From Pseudomonadota bacterium (GTDB lineage Bacteria; Pseudomonadota; Alphaproteobacteria; Rhizobiales; Beijerinckiaceae), in NCBI GenBank assembly GCA_023423995.1, contig JAFAEL010000137.1, positions 1 through 20,092 on the forward strand: a stretch of 20,092 nt of DNA, read 5' to 3'. The notes under the pieces were generated by a model. That model ran no database searches. It had not been told where the DNA came from and was given only the letters and a program-made list of their open reading frames with translations. Numbering within the stretch: the first letter of the stretch is position 1; each line of letters starts with the position of its first letter. This document shows positions 7,880 to 14,263 of the stretch, piece by piece. The position numbers and the translations under genes were made by a program.

Positions 7880-7893
7880 GGAGAAACTTCTCC
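7880..7893. promoter_or_regulatory. GGAGAA-AC-TTCTCC dyad, with a third half-site nearby
   Basis: A 6-bp perfect inverted repeat with a 2-bp centre (7880-7885 and 7888-7893). A third GGAGAA lies at 7911-7916, so the middle TTCTCC can pair with either arm. It lies about 50 bp upstream of the possible promoter of the metallo-hydrolase gene. It could be an operator or chance; only the dyad itself is seen. Confidence 0.25.
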
Positions 7894-8018
7894 TCCCGCA
7901 CGGATAGAAGGGAGAAAAGGTTATCGAGGCGCAGCAGCATTTTGAAAAGCGTCTACGGCGCGCTTTTGCTAAACAGCCAAGATTACAGGCTCAGCTTCTT
8001 GGGATTCAGGAGATCGTC

Positions 8019-9134
8019 ATGACCGAAATGCTCGCGCGGCGCGGTTTCCTGAAGGCCACGGCTGCGATGGCGGCGGGCGCGGCCGCCGGCTTTTCTTGCG
8101 TCGAGATCGCCAGCGCCGCGCCCATCACGGTGCCGACGATCGACAAGCTGACGATGCGGGTGCTGATCGACTCCGCGCACGACCAGTTCCTGAAGCCGTC
8201 GGTCGTCGGCGGGGTGCAGCACCAGCCGCCGGGCTCAGGCCGCGGCGCGGATTACCGCCAGGTCCTGCACAACCAGTGGGGGCTGTCGCTCTTCCTGGAA
8301 TCGGAGCGCGACGCCGAGGCCCGCGCGATCCTGCTCGATTTCGGCTACAGCCCCGATGCGCTCCTAAACAATATCGGCATCCTCAAGGTCGATCCGACCA
8401 AGCTGGACGCGCTGGTCGTCAGCCACGGCCATCATGACCATTACGGCGGGCTGAACGGCTTCCTCGACAAGTACCGCAGCTCGCTCCCGCCCGAGCTCAG
8501 GCTCTATGCGGGCGGCGAGGACAATTTCTGCCACCGGGTCTCCCCGGCCGGCCAGGGCCAGTTCACCGATTTCGGCCAGCTCGACCGCCGCGACCTCGCC
8601 GCGCACAAGGTCACGACGGTGCTGTGCGAGACCCCGACCGTCATCGCCGGCCATGCCTTCACGACGGGGCAGATCAAGCGCCGCTCCATCGAGCGCATCC
8701 TGCCCAATACTTTCGTGGAGCGGGGCATGAAGGATGGGCTCGGCTGCAATGCCGACCATTACAGCCCGGCGGAGCTCGCGGGGAAGGTCATCCCGGATGA
8801 GCATGTCCACGAGCATGCGACCTGCTTCAACGTGAAGGGCAAGGGCCTCGTGGTGATCAGTTCCTGCGGCCATGTCGGCATCGTCAATTCGGTGCGGCAG
8901 GCGCAGGAGGTCTCGGGCATCGAGAAGGTGCACGCGATCGTCGGCGGCTTCCATCTCGGGCCGGCGCCGAAGGACTACCTCACGCAGGTCGTGGCCGAGG
9001 TGAAGAAGCTCCAGCCGGACGTCGTGATCCCGATGCATTGCAGCGGGCTGAACTTCGCCCTCGAGGCGCAGGCGCAGATGCCGGAGAACGTGCTGGTGCC
9101 GACCACCGGCAGCCGGCTGGTCTTCGGAGCCTGA
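8019..9134 (+). CDS. Tat-exported metallo-beta-lactamase-fold hydrolase (COG1237-like)
   Basis: 371 aa. The N-terminus carries a twin-arginine signal (RRGFLK, residues 7-12, then an Ala-rich stretch, cleavage near ASA|A at 33-34), so the folded metalloenzyme should be exported to the periplasm. The metal site is HGHHDH (136-141), with further candidate ligands H284 (SSCGHVGIVN), H312 (GGFHLG) and H340 (PMHCSG). The GGFHL and MHCSG blocks are typical of COG1237, a family that includes archaeal dihydropterin-type synthases and many proteins of unknown substrate. The start is set by AGGAGA 7 bp upstream. The SCO gene follows after 4 bp, suggesting one transcript. No substrate is assigned. Confidence 0.88.
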   Translation: MTEMLARRGFLKATAAMAAGAAAGFSCVEIASAAPITVPTIDKLTMRVLIDSAHDQFLKPSVVGGVQHQPPGSGRGADYRQVLHNQWGLSLFLESERDAEARAILLDFGYSPDALLNNIGILKVDPTKLDALVVSHGHHDHYGGLNGFLDKYRSSLPPELRLYAGGEDNFCHRVSPAGQGQFTDFGQLDRRDLAAHKVTTVLCETPTVIAGHAFTTGQIKRRSIERILPNTFVERGMKDGLGCNADHYSPAELAGKVIPDEHVHEHATCFNVKGKGLVVISSCGHVGIVNSVRQAQEVSGIEKVHAIVGGFHLGPAPKDYLTQVVAEVKKLQPDVVIPMHCSGLNFALEAQAQMPENVLVPTTGSRLVFGA

Positions 9135-9138
9135 CCGG

Positions 9139-9780
9139 ATGCCGGCACGGCAGGGCGGCGGCGTGAGGCGGCTCGCCGCCATCGCGGCGCTCGCCTGGCT
9201 GGCGGCCGCCCTCCCCCCGGCATCGCCCGGCGCGCAGGAGGCGCCAAAGCGGCGGTCGGCCGCGGAGCTGATGGACGTCCTGATGTGGAACCGCGAGCCG
9301 GTCGGCGGGCCTTTCGCGCTTACTGACCAGACGGGCCGGCGCCGCACGGACGCGGATTTCCGCGGCAGGCTGATGCTCGTCTATTTCGGCTTCACCTATT
9401 GCCCGGACATCTGCCCGACCGACCTGCAGGAGATGTCGCGCGCCGTGAACCTGCTGGGGGCCGAGGGCGAGGCCGTGCAGCCGATCTTCATCACGCTCGA
9501 CCCCGAGCGCGACACCGCCGATCACCTCGCCACCTATGTCGACCTGTTCCACCCCCGGCTCGTCGGGCTCACGGGAAGCCCGGAGGCGATCGGCGCGGCG
9601 GCCGATGCGTATCGGGTGTATCACGAGAAGGTTTCGACCGGACCGGACGCCTATACGGTCGATCACAGCGGCTTCGTGTACCTGATGGATCGCGAGGGCC
9701 GGTATCTCGGCTTCTTTCCGCCGAACACGTCGGCGGAAAGGATGCTGACCATCATCAGGCCGCACCTCGCGGCGAAATAG
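9139..9780 (+). CDS. SCO/SenC-family copper chaperone-like protein
   Basis: 213 aa thioredoxin-fold protein of the SCO1/SenC family, which delivers copper or handles thiols during cytochrome c oxidase CuA assembly. Residues 11-32 form a hydrophobic signal or anchor. The copper-binding set is complete: C88 and C92 in the CPDICP loop of FGFTYCPDICPTDL, and H176 in VDHSGF. ITLDPERDT (118-126) is also a family hallmark. GGAG lies 9 bp before the ATG. It follows the Tat-exported hydrolase by 4 bp, so it may serve that periplasmic metalloprotein rather than, or besides, oxidase; no oxidase genes are in view. The stop codon lies in the loop of a 9-bp hairpin. Confidence 0.93.
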   Translation: MPARQGGGVRRLAAIAALAWLAAALPPASPGAQEAPKRRSAAELMDVLMWNREPVGGPFALTDQTGRRRTDADFRGRLMLVYFGFTYCPDICPTDLQEMSRAVNLLGAEGEAVQPIFITLDPERDTADHLATYVDLFHPRLVGLTGSPEAIGAAADAYRVYHEKVSTGPDAYTVDHSGFVYLMDREGRYLGFFPPNTSAERMLTIIRPHLAAK

Positions 9781-9789
9781 GCCGCGAGG
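9765..9789. terminator. Stem-loop spanning the SCO stop codon, between convergent genes
   Basis: CCTCGCGGC (9765-9773) and GCCGCGAGG (9781-9789) form a perfect 9-bp stem with loop GAAATAG. The loop holds the TAG stop (9778-9780). It lies 16 bp from the stop of the convergent PepSY gene and could act on both strands. There is no U-tract. Confidence 0.5.
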
Positions 9790-9804
9790 GCTGCCTGGCA
9801 GAAG

Positions 9805-10416
9805 CTATTGCTTGACAACCTTGCCGGTGCTGTCGACCTTCACCTCGTGCTTGCCGACCGGCGAAGCCAGCTCGATCTCGTAGATGATGTCCGAGCCGCC
9901 CTTCTCGATTTCCGCCTCAACGGCCCGGGCCGCGTTGCCGATCGCCTTCTCCGCCGCGCCCACGGCGTCGCGCAGGGACGTCTTGGCGGCCTGCAGGTCG
10001 CTCGGTTTCAAGCGGGAGAAGTACCGATCGAAGACCTTGTTCTCGGTCTTAATCACCGCGCCCGTATTGGCGTCGATCGTCTGCTCGACGAACTTGCCGT
10101 CCGGATAGAGCACCTTGATCTCGTAATAGGGCGACTGGTTCGGTCCCCCGCTGTCGAACTCGACCTCGACGGCCTCCCCCTTGCCGTTGATCTTCTCCGC
10201 GACCTCGACTGCTTCGATCAGCGGGATCTTGACTGCCTGGATTGCTCCGTACTTGCCGGCATGGGCAGGCTTGCCGGCCGCCGGCGCGGCTGTGGTCGTC
10301 CCCGACGGCGCGGCCGTGGAGGGTGCCGTCGTGGAGGGCGCGGTCGTGGTTTGCGCCAGGGCGAAACTCGCCGAAGTGCCGAGCAGCGCGAGCGCAACCG
10401 CCATGCGGAATTTCAT
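9805..10416 (-). CDS. Secreted protein with two PepSY-like repeats
   Basis: 203 aa. A signal peptide (about 1-22, ending SFALA|Q) is followed by a Thr/Pro/Ala/Ser-rich low-complexity spacer with repeated APST units. Two PepSY-like modules of 60-70 residues come next: the first from KIPLIEAVEVAEKINGKGEA to TIDANTGAVIK, the second from TSLRDAVGAAEKAIGNAARA to VDSTGKVVKQ. Each has the helix then strand pattern ending in D-x-x-(T/N)G. PepSY domains are extracytoplasmic and are thought to inhibit proteases or bind small ligands; the target here is unknown. The frame is open for 50 codons upstream, but the ATG at 10416 is chosen because AGGAGG precedes it and a clean signal peptide starts there. 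Confidence 0.88.
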   Translation of the reverse strand: MKFRMAVALALLGTSASFALAQTTTAPSTTAPSTAAPSGTTTAAPAAGKPAHAGKYGAIQAVKIPLIEAVEVAEKINGKGEAVEVEFDSGGPNQSPYYEIKVLYPDGKFVEQTIDANTGAVIKTENKVFDRYFSRLKPSDLQAAKTSLRDAVGAAEKAIGNAARAVEAEIEKGGSDIIYEIELASPVGKHEVKVDSTGKVVKQ

Positions 10417-10564
10417 GTTTCCCTCCTGAAGATGATGCGGGCCAACGCCACCGCCCGGGGGAGGTTCGACGCCTGCGGCCCTCTGTCCGGCTCCGACAAA
10501 GGCGGCGCCGCCGGCACTTCTTGGGTCCGTGGAGCGATCTGCCGTGTCCTGAATTGTACAAACC
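10417..10564. promoter_or_regulatory. 148-bp divergent gap between PepSY and lipid kinase genes
   Basis: It must hold promoters for both directions. The palindrome TTGTACAA (10554-10561) ends 3 bp before the lipid-kinase ATG, and a 12-bp palindrome GGCGGCGCCGCC lies at 10501-10512. No convincing -35/-10 pair is seen for either gene. Confidence 0.3.
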
Positions 10565-11434
10565 ATGCGAGCGACGCTTCTTCACCAGCCGGGCACCGGC
10601 GGAAACGACCTTTCGACCGAGCACCTGCTCGAGGAGCTGGCGAAGGCCGGCATCCCCTCGGACCACCACTCGCTCTCCGATCCGGACTGGTGCGAGACCC
10701 TTGGCGGGACCGAGCTCGCGATCGTTGCGGGCGGGGACGGGACCGTTGCCCGCGCGCTCACGGGGCTCAAGGACCGGCGCGTGAAGCTCGCCATCCTGCC
10801 GCTCGGGGGTGCCAACAACATCGCGACCTCGCTCGGCTACCCCGAAGCGGATGTCGACCGCATCATCGCGGCGCTCGAGCACGCGCATGAAGCCCAGATC
10901 CGGGTCTGCGAAGCCCGCGGCCGGTGGGGAATCCGCCGCTTCGTCGAGGCCGTCGGGATCGGCGCGCTGGCCCGCTCGACCTCGGCCCTCCAGGACGAGC
11001 GCCTCGTCGGCGACGACAAGCGCCGCATCGGGCGCGAGGCGCTCGCCGGCGTGCTCCGCGAGATGGCGCCCGCGCGGGCAGCCTTCCATTTCGACGGGGA
11101 GGAGCTTCCGGAACCCGCGCTCCTCGTCGAATGCATGAACACCGCGATGATCGGGCCGAACCTTCCCCTTGGCCCCGATACCTCCGCCGGATCCGACGCG
11201 CTGTCGCTCGTATGGCTGCCCGAGAGGTCGCGAGCCGCCATGCTCGACTGGCTGCGCGACCCCGAGGGCGGGCCGCCGCCGGTCGAGCGGCGTTCCGTGT
11301 CACGCGTCGGCATCGATGCCCATGACGAGCCGCTGCGCATCGACGACAAGACCGTCGAGTGGGACGGAAGCCGCATCACCCTTACCGTGCTCGACACGCC
11401 CGTCACGGTCCTGGTTCCGGGAGCACTCAGATGA
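10565..11434 (+). CDS. Diacylglycerol kinase-family lipid kinase
   Basis: 289 aa, usual length for the bacterial DAGK_cat/YegS-like family, which phosphorylates diacylglycerol or related lipids at the inner face of the membrane. The nucleotide-binding block VAGGDGTVARAL and the block LPLGGANNIATSLG are clear. The second reads GGAN where family members usually have GTAN or GTGN, and the usual Glu after GGDGT is replaced by Arg, as in a divergent subfamily. Substrate is therefore uncertain. The ATG starts naturally at MRATLLHQPG but has no Shine-Dalgarno sequence, so the transcript may be leaderless or the start weak. The stop overlaps the next gene by ATGA, implying translational coupling to the phosphatase. 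Confidence 0.88.
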   Translation: MRATLLHQPGTGGNDLSTEHLLEELAKAGIPSDHHSLSDPDWCETLGGTELAIVAGGDGTVARALTGLKDRRVKLAILPLGGANNIATSLGYPEADVDRIIAALEHAHEAQIRVCEARGRWGIRRFVEAVGIGALARSTSALQDERLVGDDKRRIGREALAGVLREMAPARAAFHFDGEELPEPALLVECMNTAMIGPNLPLGPDTSAGSDALSLVWLPERSRAAMLDWLRDPEGGPPPVERRSVSRVGIDAHDEPLRIDDKTVEWDGSRITLTVLDTPVTVLVPGALR

Positions 11435-12285
11435 GCAGCCAAGTGCCTGATGCCGAAGACCGTCCCTCCGACCGCCTCCTGGCGGAGATCGAGCGCAGCG
11501 CCGTCGACCTCGCCCGCCTCGCCGGCACGGAGATCCAGGCCTCGCTCGGGCGGACGCTGAGCGTCCGGTACAAGGCGCTGGGCGATGACGAGACGCTGTT
11601 CCGCGATCCGGTCTCGGAGGTCGACCACCGGACGGAGGTCCTGATCCGGGCGCGCCTCGACGAGGCTTTCCCGGATCACGGCATCATCGGGGAGGAGCAG
11701 GACGACAAGCCCGCCGATCCCGACGCCTTCGTCTGGGCGGTCGATCCCATCGACGGCACGACGAACTTCATCAACGGCTTCCCGCTCTTCGCCGCCTCGA
11801 TCGGCGTGCTGCACAGGGGCCGGCCGGTCGTGGGCGCCGTCTGGTGCTCCACCTCCCACGCGCTCCGGCCGGGCGTGTACCATGCGCGGCTCGGCGGGGC
11901 GCTGTCGTTCGAGGATGCCGAGTTCGAGCGGGTGGCGAGCGGCGACGTCCAGCGCCAGCTCGTCGGCCTGCCGCACGCGCCGCGGGGCTACGACGCGCGC
12001 TGGGATTCGCGGAAGAGCGGCTCCGCCGCGATCGAGACGGCCTTCGTGGCCGCGGGGCTGCTCCAGGCGGCGCGCTTCGACACGCCGAACGTCTGGGACG
12101 TCGCCGCCGGCATCGTGCTTGTGGAGGCGGCCGGAGGCGCCGTTCTCACCCGCGCAGGATCGGAGTGGCGTCCCTTCACGTCCTTCACGGGCCCGGGCGG
12201 GGCTCCCGATCCGCGCGCCTGGCGGCAGGACCTGGTTCTGGGGAGAGAGCCTGCCCTGCAGCAGCTCGCGCGGACGGACGACTAG
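11431..12285 (+). CDS. Inositol monophosphatase-family phosphatase
   Basis: 284 aa Mg-dependent phosphatase of the IMPase/FBPase fold. All metal-site motifs are present: GEE (87-89), the DPIDGTTN block (105-112) and WDVAAG (222-227). Substrates in this family include inositol phosphates, PAP and sugar phosphates, and sequence alone does not choose between them. The frame is open further upstream inside the kinase gene, but the ATG at 11431 in the ATGA overlap is the natural start. The pairing with a lipid kinase suggests a shared lipid or polyol phosphate pathway (inference). The 3' end overlaps the convergent AraC-type gene by 4 bp. Confidence 0.92.
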   Translation: MSSQVPDAEDRPSDRLLAEIERSAVDLARLAGTEIQASLGRTLSVRYKALGDDETLFRDPVSEVDHRTEVLIRARLDEAFPDHGIIGEEQDDKPADPDAFVWAVDPIDGTTNFINGFPLFAASIGVLHRGRPVVGAVWCSTSHALRPGVYHARLGGALSFEDAEFERVASGDVQRQLVGLPHAPRGYDARWDSRKSGSAAIETAFVAAGLLQAARFDTPNVWDVAAGIVLVEAAGGAVLTRAGSEWRPFTSFTGPGGAPDPRAWRQDLVLGREPALQQLARTDD

Positions 12286-13172
12286 GCCGCCATCAGCAGG
12301 CTGGCCTTCGCGGCCTTCATGTCGCGGGCCGGAGGCTGGCCGAACAGGCGCGCATAGTCGCGCGTGAATTGCGGCACGCTCTCGTAGCCGACCGCATAGG
12401 CGGCATCGCTGATCCGCGCGCCCTCCGCCAGCATCATGCGCCGCGCCTCGATGAGCCGGAGCTGCTTCTGGAACTGCAGCGGCGTCAGGGAGGTGATCGC
12501 CCGGAAATGCTCGTGGAACGAGGACGGGCTCATCCCGGCGACCTCCGCGAGGCGCTCGACCCGCAGCGCCTTGGCGAAATCGGACCGGATGACCGAGACG
12601 GCACGCGAGATCCGCTGCGCATGGCTGTCAGCGATCCCGAGGCTCCGGATCGCACCGCCATGCCGCCCCGAGAGAAGCCAGAAATGCAGCTCGCGCATCA
12701 GCTGGCCCTGGAGCACCGGCAGGGCCGCCGGGCGGTCGAGCAGCCGCAGGAGCCGCAGCGCCGCATCCGCGACCTCGGCTTCCGTCGGATCGACCCGGAC
12801 CGGAGCGCCTATCGCGTAGGGAGAGGAGCCCATCTCGGTCGCGAGGGCCTCGATCACGGCGAGGTCGAGATCGATGACCAGCGACAGGTAGGGCGCGGCC
12901 GGCGAGGCCCGCGTGATCTGGCTGACCGTCGGCACGTCCGTGGTGATCAGCAGCGACTCGCCCGCGCCGAAATCGAACGTGCTGCATCCCATCGTGACGC
13001 GCTTGCCGCCCTGGAGCACCAGCGCGACCAGCGGCTTCGAGATGGCGTAGGCCAGGGCCGTCGGCGCCGTCTCGCGCAGGATGGTGAGGCCGGGCACCGG
13101 CGTCGGCGCGACGCCCTCCTGGCAATGCGCGTTCGCGAAGCGCAGCGCGATGTCGGTGAGACCGTCCGCCAT
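12282..13172 (-). CDS. AraC-family regulator with AraC_N (PF06719-type) domain
   Basis: 296 aa. The N-terminal half contains the AraC_N-type sensor signature (KPLVALVLQGGKRVTMG, then FDFGAGESLLITTDVPT). Residues about 190-290 hold the double helix-turn-helix domain, with AGMSPSSFHEHFRAITSLTP and ISDAAYAVGYESVPQFTRDY. Regulators of this subfamily, such as E. coli YqhC, often sit divergent from an oxidoreductase gene they activate, as here with the SDR gene at 13380. Candidate binding sites are the TCRGGCAA repeats in the shared 207-bp region. The stop overlaps the convergent phosphatase stop by 4 bp (CTAG), so no room remains for a separate terminator. Effector unknown, possibly a reactive aldehyde. 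Confidence 0.92.
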   Translation of the reverse strand: MADGLTDIALRFANAHCQEGVAPTPVPGLTILRETAPTALAYAISKPLVALVLQGGKRVTMGCSTFDFGAGESLLITTDVPTVSQITRASPAAPYLSLVIDLDLAVIEALATEMGSSPYAIGAPVRVDPTEAEVADAALRLLRLLDRPAALPVLQGQLMRELHFWLLSGRHGGAIRSLGIADSHAQRISRAVSVIRSDFAKALRVERLAEVAGMSPSSFHEHFRAITSLTPLQFQKQLRLIEARRMMLAEGARISDAAYAVGYESVPQFTRDYARLFGQPPARDMKAAKASLLMAA

Positions 13173-13219
13173 CGGGAAAGACTAGACGCGGGCGGGGCGG
13201 CGCGCAACGGCGCCCGCAC

Positions 13220-13320
13220 GATCGGGCAATAGGGCTTCGGTCACTAATCAGGAACCGCCACCTGAGAACGCGACGCGTATTCGTAGGATCAGGCAAGAAC
13301 CACCGAGCTTCGGGCAACAT
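13220..13320 (+). promoter_or_regulatory. TCRGGCAA repeats, candidate operator of the divergent AraC-type/SDR pair
   Basis: Three similar sites on the plus strand: GATCGGGCAATAG (13220-13232), GATCAGGCAAGAA (13287-13299) and CTTCGGGCAACAT (13308-13320). The last two are exactly 21 bp apart, two helical turns, as for AraC-family half-sites. A partial fourth site, TCAGGAA, starts at 13248, 41 bp before the 13289 core. Binding by the adjacent AraC-type protein is inferred. Confidence 0.5.
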
Positions 13321-13333
13321 GGGGCGGCCCCGC

Positions 13334-13371
13334 TCCTTCATCCTGGCGGCATCGGAACACCGATGAAGGAG
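13334..13371 (+). promoter_or_regulatory. Leader of the SDR gene with two exclusive hairpins around the RBS
   Basis: TCCTTCATC (13334-13342) is a perfect 9-bp complement of GATGAAGGA (13362-13370), which contains most of the Shine-Dalgarno AAGGAG (13366-13371). A competing hairpin, CATCGG (13350-13355) with CCGATG (13360-13365) and loop AACA, leaves the Shine-Dalgarno free. The two cannot form together because both use 13362-13365. Switching function is inferred. Confidence 0.4.
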
Positions 13372-13379
13372 ACACTCCG

Positions 13380-14135
13380 ATGACCACCATCTCGCTCGTG
13401 ACCGGCGGCAACCGCGGCCTCGGCCGCAATACCGCCCTCAGCATCGCCCGCCATAGCGGCGACGTCATCCTGACCTATCGCAACGGCGCGGAGCAGGCGC
13501 GCTCCGTCGTGGCCGAGATCGAGGCGCTCGGCGGCAAGGCGGTCGCCCTGCAGTTGGACGTCGCCCGGGTCGGGACCTTCCCGGCCTTCGTGGAGGCGGT
13601 CCGCACGGCCCTGGCGGAGACCTGGGGGCGCGAGACGCTCGACCACCTCGTGAACAATGCGGGCCAGGGCGAGATGGCGAGCTTCGCGGAAACGACGGAG
13701 GCCCAGTTCGACGCCCTGTTCGACACGCATGTGAAGGGCGTGTTCTTCCTGACCCAGGCGCTGCTGCCGGTCCTGGCGGATGGCGGCGGGATCGTGAACT
13801 TCTCCTCCGGCCTGACGCGGGTCTCCTTCCCGGGCTTCTCGGCCTATTCGGCCGCCAAGGGCGCGGTCGAGATCCTGAGCGTCTACATGGCCCGGGAGCT
13901 CGGCCCTCGCGGCATCCGGGTGAACACCGTCGCGCCCGGCGCCATCGAGACCGACTTCCTGGGCGGCGCCGTGCGCGACATCCCCGACCTCAACGGGCAG
14001 TTCGCCGGGATGACGGCGCTCGGGCGGGTCGGCCTGCCGGACGACATCGGCCCGATGGTCGCGAGCCTGCTGGGTCCCGACAACCGCTGGGTCACCGGGC
14101 AGCGGATCGAGGTCTCGGGCGGCCAGGTCATCTGA
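13380..14135 (+). CDS. Short-chain dehydrogenase/reductase (classical SDR)
   Basis: 251 aa, normal for classical SDRs. It is an NAD(P)-dependent oxidoreductase with a Rossmann fold: cofactor motif TGGNRGLG (8-15), NNAG (92-95), catalytic S143, Y156 and K160 (YSAAK), and PGAIETD in the cofactor loop. N11 and R12 in the glycine motif favour NADP (weak inference). AAGGAG lies 8 bp before the ATG. It is divergent from an AraC_N-type regulator, an arrangement commonly seen for aldehyde- or stress-inducible reductases. Substrate unknown; carbonyl reduction is the most likely role. A hairpin follows at 14146-14173. Confidence 0.94.
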   Translation: MTTISLVTGGNRGLGRNTALSIARHSGDVILTYRNGAEQARSVVAEIEALGGKAVALQLDVARVGTFPAFVEAVRTALAETWGRETLDHLVNNAGQGEMASFAETTEAQFDALFDTHVKGVFFLTQALLPVLADGGGIVNFSSGLTRVSFPGFSAYSAAKGAVEILSVYMARELGPRGIRVNTVAPGAIETDFLGGAVRDIPDLNGQFAGMTALGRVGLPDDIGPMVASLLGPDNRWVTGQRIEVSGGQVI

Positions 14136-14145
14136 GCCGCCGACA

Positions 14146-14173
14146 TGCGCCTCGCGATGGATCGCCCGGCGCA
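14146..14173 (+). terminator. Stem-loop after the SDR gene
   Basis: TGCGCC (14146-14151) pairs with GGCGCA (14168-14173), and inside it GCGA (14154-14157) pairs with TCGC (14162-14165) around loop TGGA, with a 2-by-2 mismatch between them. It lies 10 nt past the SDR stop. Only TTGA follows, not a U-tract. Confidence 0.45.
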
Positions 14174-14263
14174 TTGATCGTCCGGACCGGGCACTCTAGG
14201 GCTGGGGCCGAGATGATGCCACCGCTCCGGGCGAGCGGGCGGCGCGGGAGAAGCAGGACGGTG

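Larger units (their letters stand above)
7641..8018. promoter_or_regulatory. 378-bp divergent intergenic region
   Basis: This separates the binding-protein gene (minus) from the metallo-hydrolase gene (plus), and no ORF in it looks like a gene. Its left part holds a candidate minus-strand promoter and a 23-bp direct repeat. The middle has the short dyad at 7880-7893. The right part is AT-richer, with TTGAAA (7942-7947) and, 18 bp later, a weak TTGCTA (7966-7971), a possible plus-strand promoter. AGGAGA sits 7 bp before the ATG at 8019. About 7745-7875 shows nothing recognisable. Confidence 0.6.

Noticed and set aside
11844..13232. Plus-strand 462-codon frame
   Set aside because: It overlaps the phosphatase in another frame and runs antisense to the AraC_N regulator; composition is Arg/Ala-rich nonsense.
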